Shown here: positions 1-13,200 of the stretch, one piece after another
Numbering within the stretch: the first letter of the stretch is position 1
How the letters are laid out: every line of letters starts with the position of its first letter
Source: G963662905 sp963676725
GTDB taxonomy: Bacteria > Bacteroidota > Bacteroidia > Bacteroidales > WRLA01
Length of the DNA stretch: 64,000 bases
Direction of reading: 5' to 3'
NCBI GenBank assembly: GCA_963676725.1
Contig: OY781463.1
Location: forward strand, 806,001-870,000
Notes under the pieces: generated by a model
Seen by the model: the letters and a program-made list of their open reading frames with translations, nothing else
Databases searched by the model: none
Told to the model about the DNA's origin: nothing
Position numbers and translations under genes: made by a program

Positions 1-3000
1 TCCCATGGGTTTTGTAACCACCAGTTTTACATTAAAGGATCCGCTGTTGGCATAAGTGTGGCCGGGGTTTTGCTCAGTAGAGCTTTGTCCGTCACCAAAA
101 TACCATTGCCATGTGCTAATGCTGCTTCCTGTTGTATTGCTGAGGTCGGTAAATTGTGTTTCTGTTCCCAAGCATCCTGATGTATAACTGAAATTCGCAT
201 CGGGCAATGAATCTGTAAATATGGTTTGTACAACCGTATCCTGACAGCCGTGTGAATTGCTTACAATGAGGGTGACAGTATGGTTTCCATAGGTGTTGAA
301 ACTGTATGTTGGGTTTTGCGTGGTAGAGGACCAGATATTATCAATATCCCAATGCCATGTCGTAATTGCGCCATTGTTCGGATCGCTTTCGTCATAAAAA
401 TGTGTTGCCCGATCAATACAACTCGCTGAATATGAAAAATCAGCACTTGGAAGTGTATCCACCTGAACGCTTTGGATAATTGTATCCGCACAGGCATGTT
501 CTGTGGTTACAATCAAACGAACATCATAGAGGCCTTCATTTGCATAATAATGTTTTGGGTTTTGTAGGATGGATGTGCCGCCATCGCCGAATGACCAATC
601 CCAAGCAATAATGTTTCCACTCACTCCATTGGAAAGGTCTGTGAATTGGGTTGTGTCGCCAATACATGCTTGTGAATATTCAAAATCTGCTGTGGGTAGT
701 TGCCGCACAAGAATATTGATGCTTGTGTCGTGCTGACAACCATTGCTGTTTGTAACGCTCAACTGCACAGTATATGTCCCTGGAGCTTCATAAAGATGGG
801 CAGGGTTTTCCAGAGTTGAAGTGCTGTCATCACCAAATTGCCAGTACCATGCTGTAAGTATTGCTCCCGATCCTGATGAAAGGCTTGTAAAATGCGTGCT
901 GTCGTTAAAACAAACACTATCGGCTTCAAAATTAGCGACAGGCAATGGGTAAACGGTAACAATTTGTGTTGTATCATCGAAGCAGCCAAGACTATTGGCA
1001 ACGGTAAGTTGAACGGGGAAATCACCCGAACTCAGGAAGAGATGCTTCGGGTTTTGTATTGTCGCGCTTCCGCCATCTCCGAAATCCCATGACCAATTAA
1101 TCAATCCCGGATCTGAATGGGCAATAGATGAATCGCTGAAGATTGTTGAATCGTTGAGGCAAACCGTTGTAAAACCAAAATCGGCTACGGGTAATGAATC
1201 AACAATAATCCATGTTGATGAAGCTGCTCCGCAACCATTGGCGTTTGTTGTATTCAATGTTACTTCGTATTCGCCGGGGGCAGTATAGAGGTGTTTCGCA
1301 TTGAAATCACTGCTTGAAGCACCATCGCCAAATTGCCATGTCCAACTGACGAGAGTTGTGTCTGCACCATCGGAGAGGTTTGTAAAGCGGGTCGTGTCTG
1401 AGAAACATTCGCGCGTCCAAGTAAATTGTACATTGGGAAGCGAATCAACCTTAATTGTTTTGCTAACGCTTTGGCTACAGCCTGCTGTATCGATGACTAA
1501 GAATGTTGCGCTGTATAATCCTGCACTTGGGTATTCATGCTCCGGATCGCGTTGGTTGCTTTGGGTTCCATCACCAAAATACCATGTAATTGATGCGATT
1601 TTGTCGGATCCAATAATTGTTGTGTCATTAAAATGGGTCAGTTGGCCTTCGCAAACCGTATCGAATGTGAAATTCGCTCCAATAGGCGCTTTTACAAAAA
1701 CAGAATCGAAGATGGAATCCATACATCCTCTGTTGTTTGTGAGCGTAAGACTGACAAGGAATGTGCTGTCCCAGTTTTCGTAATAATGAATCGGATTTGT
1801 TTCTGAGCTGTAATACTCATCGCCAAAATCCCAATACCAGCTGCTCAGGCTACTGCCATTTCCATTGGATGCATCCGTGAAATAGACAAAATAACCTGTA
1901 CAACTATCTGTGTATGTGAAATTTGGAATTGGTAAAGAGTCGACAAGAACCATTTTTGTGATGGAATCGGAACAACCGATATCATCCGTAACAGTTAATT
2001 GTACTTCATTTAATCCCCAAGCATCAAAAATATGTGCAGGGTTTTGGTCTGTACTGCTTCCGTTTGCAAATTCCCACTGCCATGCACTTAGGCTGCTCGA
2101 TGCTGAGCTGCTGAGGTCGGTCAGGTTGCTGAGGTTTCCAAAACAGGCTGTATCGCTTGTGAAATTAACAACGGGGATGGCATTTACCATCACGCTGTCT
2201 GCTATGGTGTCTGATATACAGCCGTTGGCGTTGTATACGACTAATTGTACACGGAATTTTCCGGCCGTAGCATAGGTGTATTCAATGTCTGTACTTGCAG
2301 GAATGTTGATGATGCTGTCGTTGCCATCGCCGAAAAACCAATGCCAGCTACTCAAGTCGGCATCGCTACTTAGGCTCAGGTCGGTGAGATGTGTTGGATT
2401 GCCAAAACAAACTGTATCGCTTGTGAAATCTGCAATAGGTCTGGCGAAATTATAAATTGCTGTGTCCGCAGTGGCAATACATGCGCTATCGTCTGTTATG
2501 TTCAGTTGATATGTGTTCGCGAACAGATTGAATATTGAATCGGGATTGGCAGGCAATACATCGCCTGAGCTCCAGGAATAATTGTATGGAGTTGTTCCAC
2601 CGCTTACATTGGCAAGGATCCATGCGCTGCTGTCCTCAATACAAATGCTGTCGGCACTCAGTATAAAATTGATGCTGATCGGCAATGGTTCTGTAAGAGT
2701 AATAGTGTCATAGGAATGATAATTAAAAGCATCGGTAACGATTAGGCTAAAAGTCCCTGCTGTCAGGTTGTTAAGAAGCGCATCAGAGCCAATAATAGTT
2801 GCTGATGGTTCTTTTTTCCATGCGTACATATAGGGCGTTGTGCCTCCCGTAACCGTTGCTTCGATCCAGCCATCATTAAAGCCGTTACAGCTAATGTTTG
2901 AACTGTCAATTGTGATTAAAAATTGTCCGGGTTCTGTGAGGATTGTACTATCAATAATTGTACAATTATGCGCATCCCTGATGGTGTCGATATAATAAAT

Positions 3001-5600
3001 TCCGGCACTTAATCCATTGATTGTTGGTGTATTGGCACCGGTACTCCATGAATGTGTGTAGGGTGGGGTGCCGCCAGATGGTGTTGCTGTGATTTCGCCA
3101 TCTGTGCATCCGCTGCAAGTTGGATTTGTATTGCTGAATGCATTTGCAAGAACAGCAGGATCGCTAAGGATTTCGGGATTGGAAGCCCAAACTGTTTCGC
3201 AGGCTTCATCATCGCGTACGCGGATGGTATAACTTCCACTGGTAAGTCCTGTAAATATCGGATTATCAAATTGGTAGCTGCTGCCATCGTTGATAGAATA
3301 CCTTAAGTCGCCGGTTCCTCCAATTGCTGTGATTGTGATGCTTCCGTCATTAAAGCCATTACAGCTTGGGTCAATACTGCTTACATCGCTGATTGTGATG
3401 CCATCAGGTTCTGTGAGAACAACAGGATTTGACGCATATGTTGCAGCGCAATTATTGGCGTCTTTTACGTCAATATTATAGCTTCCTGCCGCAAGGTTGA
3501 TAAATATATTCGATACCTGCCATGTGGTTCCGCCATCAATTGAATATTGCAAAGAGCCTGTTCCTCCTGCCGCTGCGATATTGATAATGCCATTTGTATC
3601 TCCATGGCAACCTGTTATATTGGTTGTGGCAACATTGCTGATGTTTATTTCTGTGGGTTCACTAATACTTACAAGCCTGATGTGGTCGCAATTGCTTGAA
3701 TCGGTAACAGTTAGTGTGTATGTTCCTGCTGTAAGACTATAAATGGAATCTGTTGTATAACCGCTTGGCGTGCCCGGAGTCCATTCATAGGTGAATGGTG
3801 AGATGCCTCCGCTTAATTCGGCAGAAATCCATCCGTCATTGCCTCCATTACAACTTATATCAGAAGAGTCTATTGTGATTATAAGCTCATCTATTTCGAA
3901 TGCAGCATCTGTATGCAATGTGCAGCCGTTGGCGTCTTCGATGTGCAGTGTGTAATCTCTTGAAGTAATATTATATAAAGAATCAGTATTTGATCCGGGA
4001 AAAGAATGGGGTGTCCAGTGGTAAGTAAAAGGATTTGTTCCGCCATGCACATTTGCTTTGAGCCAATAGCCATTATCTGAGCAATCTGCATTACCATAGG
4101 TAAAAGCAACGAAGATGGAATCAGGCTGATAAATTGTAAAACTGGTATCGAGCAAACAATTGAGTGAATCGCTGATCTGTAGGATATATGTTCCTGTATC
4201 GAGATTCATAAGATCGGCATCCGTGCTGAATGGGAGGCCATTGTGTGTCCAAGTAGTATTATAATGGATATCGGGCTCTGTAAAGGGTGTCCCTCCGGCA
4301 ATTGTGAGGTCTATGGCGCCATCAGTAAGGCTATGGCAGCTAATGCTGTCAACAACAGCAGTCAGGCTAATAGGAGCAGATGGCTGTGTAAGGGTAACAT
4401 CGACAGAATCAATTACGGGAGCAGCATCGGTAATAATGATACGGTAATCGCCTGCTTCAAGGTTTGTGATGCTTGCTTCATTTCCGATAATTGTTCCTTC
4501 AGGCAGTTTTTTCCAGACATAATTATATGGAGTATTTCCTCCAAGCGGGATGGCAGTAATCCAGCCATTATTTCCACCAAAGCAACTGATATTGGCTGAA
4601 TCAATGGCGATGGATAATTCCTGTAAGTATACCTCTCCCCATGCCTGACATCCGCGATGGTCAGTTACAGTATCAATAAATGTTCCGGCATTGAGGTTGT
4701 AAATAGAATCTTGTGTTCTTGCATTGCCACCGAGTGTAACATTATTTGTCCACCAATGGGTATAAGGCCCAAAGCCTCCGGTAGGAACTGCTTTTGCCCA
4801 ATAGGTTAAGGGTGGTCCCAAATCGGTTCCTGTACTAAATGTTAGATAGAGCGAGTCGGGTTGAAAAATCTGAACGCTATCATAAGCCATACATCCATGC
4901 GCATCCGTAATTGTATCTGTGTACATTCCGGCAGGCATATTGGTAATAGTAACATCTGTGCTTCCTGTTTCCCAATGATGTGTGAATGGTCCAGTGCCTC
5001 CTGTGATGCTAAATTTGGCCCATCCGTCAGACATTCCAAAACAAGTAACTGTATGCTGAATAGGGTTCATCACTATAGTATCCGGTTGACCTGTTGTGGC
5101 GGTGTCGGGAATAGCTGCTGTTCCGTTCCAATTGTAATAACATCCGTTATCATCCATCACCATTATCGGGTGGTCACCTGCACATAAACCGCTTATTGTA
5201 TCATTAGAAGTGAAGTTGCTACCTCCGGAAAGGCCAAAATCCCCAGAATAATTAAGGGGGATTGTATCGTTTGCTAATGTGGAATCTCCTCTGGCAAATA
5301 CTATAATTTTACTATTGCAATCGCCATAACACAGTGCATCAATGCTTTGAGTGCTGTCGATAATGATTTGAGGCGGTGCATAGATAAAGATGGAATCTGC
5401 AATTTCGGAAGGGGAGCATGTTCGTCCAGAACGGATTTCCTGGAAATGTATTTCGTAATAACCTGAATCTAAATCCGTGAAAAGATTTGAATCCTGCCAG
5501 CCTGTAATAGCTGTTGTGCCCTTGAACAATTTGTATTGCAATGTGCCCAAGACTCCGGACATATTGATTTCTATTTGTCCGTTGTGGCTATAATTACAAG
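1..5600 (-). repeat. SprB (about 2440-5600) and PKD (1-2440) repeats of the partial giant protein
   Basis: Thirteen SprB-like and ten PKD-like units were read on the minus strand. Motifs such as ISCNGGNDGW and FGDGQSSTEQNP are of the same type as in the neighbouring giant protein, so the pair probably arose by gene duplication and later repeat-number change. Confidence 0.8.
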
Positions 5601-7023
5601 GATTTACATTTTGAACGATTATGGTATCAACTGCAAGGTATTCTTCATCAAATATCCAGTTAATGGAATGATCATCAATAGAGCGTGTGGCCGTATCTGG
5701 TGCAATGCCTATGCCGGTTGGGTCATAAAAATTTTGTGCATGGACATAGCCAATGCGCACATAAATCAGGTTCAATACAGAATCGGAAAAAAGTATGGCC
5801 GGATTGGGCGGGGAGCCATGCATGCCAGAAGTATCAGCCATGATCACTGTATGCTCACAGAGGATGTCGCCAATAAGGTTGAAATTATCACCTTCTATGG
5901 ATTGCGTATTATTTTGGCCCAGGTACATCGTATTATGCAAATCGCCGGGTCTGTATCGGTAAAAAGCCACTTCATTCAATTGGTTGTCTCCGGAATTGAT
6001 GTAGCCATCTCGGTGGAATTCAGCGTAATTGAGTTCATTATTGTCTCCAATTAACTTGCCGGTTCCATTATAAAACACAGAATCAGCCTCATTGTCATCT
6101 CCATAAATGGTGCCTGTTCCAGAATTATTAAGGGTATTAAATTCGATATTGTTGAAGGAACAATTATCGGTATAAATTTTACCGGTTTTAAAGAATTCTA
6201 CATTGTAATAGGACAGGTTCTCTCCTGCATCCATTACAGTATAATCAGGCAGTATGCCCCAGAATTGGATTAAAGATGTTCCGGCATCAAATGTTAAAAG
6301 GTGGCTGTTTTCCACTTCCCATGAATCCTGATCTTCTCCGCCGCTCTTATTCACTTGGATGATTGAATTGCCTAGCGTAAGGCTTCGTGTTTGAGAACCA
6401 ACACATTTAAAGTAATCGCAGGTTACATAAGCTCCGTTTGTATTGAGATGACCATGCAAAAGATATAAGGTCTGGTCAACGGTAAAATCGTCGAGGAGGA
6501 TCCATTCCCCCGCACCTTCAAAATAAATATTTCCGTAGAATGTTTTTCCATTTGATTGAACTGTGTTGCCTGCATCGGCAGATTTGAATCCGATACTTTT
6601 TACCCCAAAATTAAATTCCATGTTTGGGTTCAGGGTAATTGAGCCATAAATATTTAATGCTTTTTCACCATAGAAACTTGGTCCATTTAGAGCGCCGGAC
6701 CAATCCATATCATGACAGTAAATATCATCGACAATTACCTTGACTTCATCACCCGGGCTAAACCCTGAATTGGCATCAAAGAAAACATTGTCTGTTTGTG
6801 TTGGAGCTGTGGCATAAGCTCCTCCGGCACCTCCAGAGCTGTTAGCCCAATGCGCCATTTGATCCCACTGCCCATTTCCTCCAACCCAATAATAATCGTT
6901 TTGGGCGAGTAGTGCGGTTGGAAGTAGGAATAAAATTATTGATATCGCCAGAAGAATCCGGATACTTTGGATGCGTGCAAGGGTAGTTTCTATAACCATA
7001 AGTCCTTTGTTTTTCTTAAACAT
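1..7023 (-). CDS. Giant SprB/PKD-repeat surface protein, C-terminus beyond window (partial)
   Basis: The frame is open from an ATG at 7023 to base 1 (2,341 codons) with no stop, so the 3' end lies outside the window. Residues 20-40 form a signal peptide ending in LLAQ. A YYWVGGNGQWD-type motif and about 430 beta-rich residues follow. From about residue 478 to 1525 I count 13 SprB-like units (pattern xxC-x-G-x-x-D-G ... GGTxPYxYxW). Ten PKD-like units (WxWxFGDG ... QNPxHxY) follow, the last cut by the edge. The family includes SprB-type adhesins secreted by T9SS, which act in surface attachment or gliding. It lies 259 bp downstream of a paralogue with the same architecture. A T9SS sorting domain is expected beyond the edge but not seen. 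Function as an adhesin is inferred from architecture. Confidence 0.93.
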   Translation of the reverse strand, partial: MFKKNKGLMVIETTLARIQSIRILLAISIILFLLPTALLAQNDYYWVGGNGQWDQMAHWANSSGGAGGAYATAPTQTDNVFFDANSGFSPGDEVKVIVDDIYCHDMDWSGALNGPSFYGEKALNIYGSITLNPNMEFNFGVKSIGFKSADAGNTVQSNGKTFYGNIYFEGAGEWILLDDFTVDQTLYLLHGHLNTNGAYVTCDYFKCVGSQTRSLTLGNSIIQVNKSGGEDQDSWEVENSHLLTFDAGTSLIQFWGILPDYTVMDAGENLSYYNVEFFKTGKIYTDNCSFNNIEFNTLNNSGTGTIYGDDNEADSVFYNGTGKLIGDNNELNYAEFHRDGYINSGDNQLNEVAFYRYRPGDLHNTMYLGQNNTQSIEGDNFNLIGDILCEHTVIMADTSGMHGSPPNPAILFSDSVLNLIYVRIGYVHAQNFYDPTGIGIAPDTATRSIDDHSINWIFDEEYLAVDTIIVQNVNPCNYSHNGQIEINMSGVLGTLQYKLFKGTTAITGWQDSNLFTDLDSGYYEIHFQEIRSGRTCSPSEIADSIFIYAPPQIIIDSTQSIDALCYGDCNSKIIVFARGDSTLANDTIPLNYSGDFGLSGGSNFTSNDTISGLCAGDHPIMVMDDNGCYYNWNGTAAIPDTATTGQPDTIVMNPIQHTVTCFGMSDGWAKFSITGGTGPFTHHWETGSTDVTITNMPAGMYTDTITDAHGCMAYDSVQIFQPDSLYLTFSTGTDLGPPLTYWAKAVPTGGFGPYTHWWTNNVTLGGNARTQDSIYNLNAGTFIDTVTDHRGCQAWGEVYLQELSIAIDSANISCFGGNNGWITAIPLGGNTPYNYVWKKLPEGTIIGNEASITNLEAGDYRIIITDAAPVIDSVDVTLTQPSAPISLTAVVDSISCHSLTDGAIDLTIAGGTPFTEPDIHYNTTWTHNGLPFSTDADLMNLDTGTYILQISDSLNCLLDTSFTIYQPDSIFVAFTYGNADCSDNGYWLKANVHGGTNPFTYHWTPHSFPGSNTDSLYNITSRDYTLHIEDANGCTLHTDAAFEIDELIITIDSSDISCNGGNDGWISAELSGGISPFTYEWTPGTPSGYTTDSIYSLTAGTYTLTVTDSSNCDHIRLVSISEPTEINISNVATTNITGCHGDTNGIINIAAAGGTGSLQYSIDGGTTWQVSNIFINLAAGSYNIDVKDANNCAATYASNPVVLTEPDGITISDVSSIDPSCNGFNDGSITITAIGGTGDLRYSINDGSSYQFDNPIFTGLTSGSYTIRVRDDEACETVWASNPEILSDPAVLANAFSNTNPTCSGCTDGEITATPSGGTPPYTHSWSTGANTPTINGLSAGIYYIDTIRDAHNCTIIDSTILTEPGQFLITIDSSNISCNGFNDGWIEATVTGGTTPYMYAWKKEPSATIIGSDALLNNLTAGTFSLIVTDAFNYHSYDTITLTEPLPISINFILSADSICIEDSSAWILANVSGGTTPYNYSWSSGDVLPANPDSIFNLFANTYQLNITDDSACIATADTAIYNFARPIADFTSDTVCFGNPTHLTDLSLSSDADLSSWHWFFGDGNDSIINIPASTDIEYTYATAGKFRVQLVVYNANGCISDTIADSVMVNAIPVVNFTSDTACFGNLSNLTDLSSSASSSLSAWQWEFANGSSTDQNPAHIFDAWGLNEVQLTVTDDIGCSDSITKMVLVDSLPIPNFTYTDSCTGYFVYFTDASNGNGSSLSSWYWDFGDEYYSSETNPIHYYENWDSTFLVSLTLTNNRGCMDSIFDSVFVKAPIGANFTFDTVCEGQLTHFNDTTIIGSDKIASITWYFGDGTQSNQRDPEHEYPSAGLYSATFLVIDTAGCSQSVSKTIKVDSLPNVQFTWTRECFSDTTRFTNLSDGADTTLVSWTWQFGDGASSSDFNAKHLYTAPGEYEVTLNTTNANGCGAASSTWIIVDSLPVADFGFTTVCLNDSTIFSDSSIAHSDPGLINWSWDFGDGGSATIQNPKHLFLSSGDFPVQLTVANSLGCFDDTTQIVTVYPLPVANFEADSVCFNDSTHFTSLSSGSGAILTAWYWQFGDDSTSTLENPAHLYEAPGTYTVQLSVTNSNGCQHDTSINILVRQLPTADFEYSQACIGDTTQFTDLSNGVSGNIIAWDWSFGDGGTSILQNPKHYYANEGLYDVRLIVTTEHACADTIIQSVQVDTLPSADFSYSASCIDRATHFYDESDPNNGAITTWHWDIDNIWSSTTQNPTYSFNTYGNHTVTLIVSNSHGCQDTVVQTIFTDSLPDANFSYTSGCLGTETQFTDLSNTTGSSISTWQWYFGDGQSSTEQNPGHTYANSGSFNVKLVVTKPMG

Positions 7024-7282
7024 AATAATACCTGACCAATACTGTCAATTGATCCGGTCGGCAATTCAAGCAAACAGTGGCAAATAAATGCCAATATTTT
7101 GGGAGGACATGTCAAACGCTCTTTTAACTTTTCCTCAATTTTTTCGTCCTGTTCTTTTCGTCTAATTTTCAGACATAATGCAATACATTTATGTTGCATC
7201 AGTATCCTTAATTAGAATAAGTCAATTTTACGGCAAACAGGCTTTAAAGTTACTAATTAATCTGTTATTTTTATGTTTCGTT

Positions 7283-10200
7283 TTAACGAATAAGCATAAC
7301 ATTTCCTTTATAGACTTCTTTTGTGCCTGAATTGTCCCTCAGGTTAATGATCCAGATGTATAATCCAACCGGAACTTCCTTGTCTTTATAGGTTCCGTCC
7401 CATCGGTCATCAATGGAGCTGCTCTCAAAAATAAGATTGCCCCAACGGTTAAAAATTAGAAATTCAAAAGATTTTTCTTCAAAGTATAGTCCGCGTGGGC
7501 CAAATGTGGCGTTTAGCCCATTGCCATTTGGTGTAAATGCATTGGCAATATAAAAGGATAATTCAGGATAAATCCTTATCATTGTGGTGTCTGTGTCTGT
7601 ACATTGATTTTCGTCAGTCACCTTCAATAGTACTTCGTAGCGGCCTGTATCTGCATAGGTGTGTACAGGATTCTCTTCCCTGATTTTCTCGCGATCGCCA
7701 AAATTCCAATAATAATCAATTATAGGTGCTTCTCCTTCAATCGACTGATTGCCAAAAAATTCTATCTCGGGATTTAATCCGCTGGCACTATCCGGTTGGA
7801 ATTCAATGATTGCTTCAGGTGGAGTAAAAATATTTACATAAATGGAGTCTTCAGCGCTACATCCCTCCATGCTCATATCTTCAAGATATACCGTATAATT
7901 GCCAATTGCATAGGTGTGCCCCAGGCTTTCATAGCTCGTTGTTGTGCTGTATCCATCTCCAAAACGGAATGTTCTTTTAATGATCATTCCGCTGGAAATT
8001 TCCGATTCATCAACAAAAATAATGAGCGATGAATCGCCACAAGCTGTTTCAGGGCTTGCCCTGAAGCTCATTTCCGGCAGAGGGTTGATGCTGATATTTT
8101 TAATTAAACTATCTACACAGCCTGAATCTGAAATGTTTTTTAGCATGACCGGCCAATTATTGACTTCCGGGAAATAGAATTCCGGCGATGCTTCATTGCT
8201 GTAGTCTTGGGGACCAAATTGCCATAAGCGATAGGCTATGCTTCCACTGCTGATGCTGCTTTCATCAAAGAAATGGGTTGTGTCGCCCAGACAATGGTTT
8301 TCGCTTGTAAAGGTGGTTTTGGGCAAGCTGTGGATATGGATGTTTTTCCACAAAGTATCGGTATATAATTCGTTGTTAATAAGTGCGGTTATGGCCATAT
8401 AAACGGGATATGTACCCGGTAGGAGCCATGTGTGCAAAATATTATCGCGTTTTTCGGTATAAGTAAGCTGATCCCCATCGCCAAAGTCCCAGTCATATCG
8501 TATAATACTGATGTCGGGGCTTCCTGTATAGCTTAAATCTTCGAGGATTTGTGTTTGCCGCTCGCAAGTGCTTTGATTGATGATGCGAAAATCAGTATAA
8601 AAACAGGGCAGGCGCTCTACTAAAATGCTGTCCGTATCGGAGCAGCCATTGCTGTTTGTGATCTTCAGGCGAACCCAATATGTACTATCGTTCGGAGCGT
8701 ACAAATGCCTTGGGTTTTGTAGGTTGGATGTGTTGAACATGCCCGATGTAGTGTCGCCGAAATCCCAAAGCCATTCGGTGATTTCATCGGCATTGGCTAT
8801 GCTTTGGTCTTGAAAATAAGTACTGTCGTAACAAGCTGATTTGCTTGCAATAAATTCTACTTCGGGACTTTTATAGATATAGATTATTCTGCTGATTGAG
8901 TCAATACATCCTTCTGCATCTGTTGCCCAAAGCTTGATTTCAACCGGGCCGCTGTCATCGAAGCTGTGCCAGATTGAATCGGCATCTGTAGTGATTGGCT
9001 CATTCTGGCCAAAGCGCCATTTCCATTGTTTTACTGTATCGCCAGGAGCGAAATGCATGGCCTGAAACAGAACAGAGTCTTTGGGGCAGGCTTCATTATA
9101 TGTGAAATCGATCCTGAAACCCGGGGCAACGCATACTTCTTTTGTAATGGAATCGGAACAGCCTTTACTATCTGTGGCAATGAGCTTTACCTGATAACAT
9201 GTGTCGGTGATATCATAGACATAATCAGGGTTTTCCCAGATGCTGAAATAATTGGAATCTAATTGCCATTCCCATTTTATAATGCTCGCAGAAGGATTCC
9301 ATGTTGAATCATAAAATTGCACAAAACCATCATCACAATAGGTGTTTTCCCAAGTGAAATTTGCTCTCGGAATATCCAAAATGCCAATATTTTTCTCAAT
9401 CGTTGCGGTACAACCGTTTTGATCTGTAGCACTTAAACGGACAAGATAAACGCCCGGATATCGATAAATGTAATTTGTGTCACGGGCAAAAGAATGCCCT
9501 GTTGTATCCCCAAAGTCCCAGTACCATTCGGTTTCCGTGCTGCTGTTTCCTTGATTTATCCCACGAAATTCTGTGGCGTTTCCCAAGCAGGCGACACTGA
9601 AATTAAAATCAATAACCGGCGATGGGCGCACAATAACCTGTTTAATAATGGAGTTCTCACAGCCATAAATATCACGCACACTTAGTGCAACATTAAAAGT
9701 GTCTGCATATGTAAAATAATGTCTGGGGTTTTTCCCGTATTGGGTTTGTCCATCACCAAATTCCCATTTGCGCTCTACAATATCACCGGAAGTGAAAATA
9801 GTATCAATAAATTGGGTGGTATCGCCAAAGCAAACGGTATCGTAAGTGAAATCTGTAAATGGAGCTTCGTTTATTGTAACATCTTGTATTACTGTGTCAT
9901 AGCATCCTCCGGTATTGGCAACAATCAGTCTGACGGAATAGGTGCCGCTTTCAGTATAATAATGTACTGGATTGGGAATGCTTGCGCTTCCTCCATCACC
10001 AAAATCCCAATTCCATAGATGAATGATGCCAATTGTTGTGCTGCTTTGGTCGTAGAACTCTGTAAATTCCCCAGAACATGGTGTGTTCATGCTATAAGTG
10101 AATGCTGCTTCAGGTAATGGCATTAATTCAATGGTTTCACTATGGTTTTTAGAGCAGCCATTCGTGTCCGTAACCGTGAGGTTTACTGTGTATTCCAGCA

Positions 10201-13200
10201 AGCCATCAGTGTATAAGTGCGTTGGGTTTTGGAGATCTGAACTTTGTCCGTCCCCAAAATCCCAGAACCAAGAGGCTAATTCAGAATAATTGGCAAAGGA
10301 AAGATCGGTGAATTGAACGCTATCTGTGATGCAACTGCTGCTGTATGTAAAATTGGCAAAGGGTTTTGGATGAATCTCTACGGGTTTTAAAATATCATCG
10401 CGGCATCCATTGCTGTCTGTTACCATTGATAGTGTATAATATGTTGCAGCAGAGTCATATATGTGCCAAGGGTTTTGTAAAATGGAGGTGTCGTTATTGC
10501 CCGATGCCGGATGTCCGAAATACCAGTTCCAGCTCGCCAATGGAGCACTCGCCGGCGTCGATTGGTCTTCAAACCAGATTGTATCGCCCTGACAAGTGGC
10601 GTCATTGCTGATGATAAAATTGGCTTCAGGCAATGGATAAACTATTATTTCTTTGCTGATGGTGTCCATGCAGCCCCATAAGTCGGCGATGATCAGCTGG
10701 ACAGTATAGGTGCCCGGATTTTCATAAACATGGGGCGGATCAATAATATTCAATGTGTCGCTACCATCGCCAAAATGCCATTCCCAGTAGGTGACAAAGC
10801 TATACTGTGAGCCCGATAAATCCATGAAATTTGTTGGATAACCCAAACAAACTGTATCGAAAGTGAAATTTGCTACAGGATCGGGATTGACAAAAATAGG
10901 TTTCGTTAAAGTATTGCTGCAGGCATTTGTATTGGTGATGCTCAGGCTGATAAAATACAAACCGGGCACGGTATAGGTATGTGTTGGGTTTTCTTCTGTG
11001 GAAGTATTTCCATCACCGAAATTCCATAAGCGACTTGTGATTCCTGTGGCATGTGCCACACTAAGATCGGTAAACTGAACCTCATGAAGCAAACAGGTGG
11101 TGTCGGACATATCGAACATTGGCTCAGGCAGTGTGTCAACGAGTACATTTATTGTTGTGGAATTGCTGCATTGAATCTGGTTGGTGATGCTGAGCGTTAC
11201 CGGATTCAGTCCATGCTGTGCAAAAGTAAATTCAGGGTTTTGCTGTGTGGAAGAATGCCCGTTGCCAAAATCCCAGTTCCAAAGTACAAGATTGCTTCCT
11301 GTTGAAGTATCTGTAAAATGTGTAGGATTGCCCAAGCAAACTGTATCAAAAAGAAAACCAACATCGGGCTGTGCATCAAAAAAGACAGGCTTGCTGATAC
11401 TGTCGGTACAGCCTCCTGAAGTTGTTGCAATCAGCTGAACGTTATAGGTGCCTGTTCCGCTGAAAATATGCCATGGGTTTTCTTCTATGGAAGTGTTAAA
11501 AGCACCGGAGGCCGGATCATCAAAATTCCAATGCCAATAAATCACATTATTGCCCATTCCATTGCTTATATCGGTAAACCATGTTGTATCGCAATTTGGG
11601 ATATCAAAAAGGAAATTGGCCTGAGGATAATTGCTGATTTCGATGGCTTTTGTTTCTATGTCATTGCAGCCATTTTCATCATAAACCATCAATGTTACAA
11701 TATAATTACCCGGAATTGGGTAGGCATAAACAGGATTTTGTTCCAAAGAAAAAGCTCCGTCGCCAAAATCCCAGTACCATGAAATAATAGCAATACTTCC
11801 ACCCGTTGTATAACTCTGGTCTTCAAAATAAACGTTCTCATTTCTGCAAACAAATGGCTCCATCTGGAAATCCGCAATGGGTGGATATTCTACATAAACC
11901 GGCTTCACAATTTGGGAAACACATCCTAAATTATTTGTGACGGTAAGAGCCACAAAATAGGTTCCGGCAGCAGTATATGTATGTACAGGGTTTTGAATTG
12001 TGCTTGATGTTCCATCGCCAAGATCCCAATACCAGCTGACAATTGCGCCGCCGGGCGACCATGAAATATCGGTGAAATTGGTGCTTTGTCCTAAACATGG
12101 CGAATTTGTATTGAAGTCAGCAACAGGACGGTTTATAACAATATTTTTTACGATTTCTGCTTCGCAACCTGTTGCATTGGTGATTTTTAATTGCGGTTGA
12201 TATGTGCCGGGCATATAATAAATATGCAGGGGGTTTTGCTCGGTGGAATGGTTTTGCCAGCCTGAAGCAGGATCGCCAAAATCCCACAACCAGCCAATAA
12301 TTGTAGTATCAGAATCTGAGGATAAATCGGAAAACCATGTGGTGTCGCAATCGGGCGTATCTGTTATAAAATTTGCATTTGGTGCCTGATGGATGCTGAT
12401 GTTGCGCACACTGTCGTCAATACAGCCAAAACTATTGGTCACTTGCAGGCTTACCTGATAATTGCCCGAATTGCTGTAATTGTGCACAGGATTTTGCTCG
12501 GTGCTTGTTGTTCCATCGCCAAAATCCCAAAGCCATTCGCTGATATCGCCCTGCCATATGCTCGATGAACCATCATAAAAATATACTTCTTCATCGATGC
12601 ATAATAAATTGCTGTAATCAAATGCTGCAAAAACCCCCGGGCTTATAAAAACAGGACGAATGGAGTTATCGGTGCAGCCAATGCTATTGCTTACCGTTAG
12701 TGTTACAAAATAGCTTCCCGCTTCTTCATAGGCATGTTGTGGCGATTGCTGGTTTGATGTTGTCCCATCCCCAAAACTCCATAACCATGATTGTATGCTT
12801 CCGCTGCTGCTCGATGATGTGTCTGTAAATTCTAGATGCAAACCCGCACAAACGCTGTCCTGATCAATAATGAACCCGGCCACAGGCCTATTGTCGATGG
12901 TGACCGTTTTTATAATCGTGTCGGAGCAATAGGCTTCTGTAGAGACAATAAGCCTGACGTTATAAATTCCTGCCTCTGAATATAGATGCAATGGGTTTTG
13001 TTCCGTGGAAATATTGTCGGGGCCTGATGCTGGATCATCAAAATTCCATTCCCAATATGTGATTGGGAAAAGGGGCGCATAGCTTAGATCGTTAAATTGT
13101 ACGCTATCGCAGCCATAAATATTATGCTGGAAATCAGCGGTGGGAACTGGCTGCACCGAAATCAAGTTTTCTGCCAGATCAAAACATCCGTTTTCATTGC

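Noticed and set aside
1301..2275. Open frames on the plus strand across the giant genes (also at 5536-6054, 9026-10018, 17601-17972, 22584-23092 and others)
   Set aside because: They lie opposite clear PKD/SprB coding sequence, have Cys-rich or low-complexity products repeating with the domain period, and no start signals.
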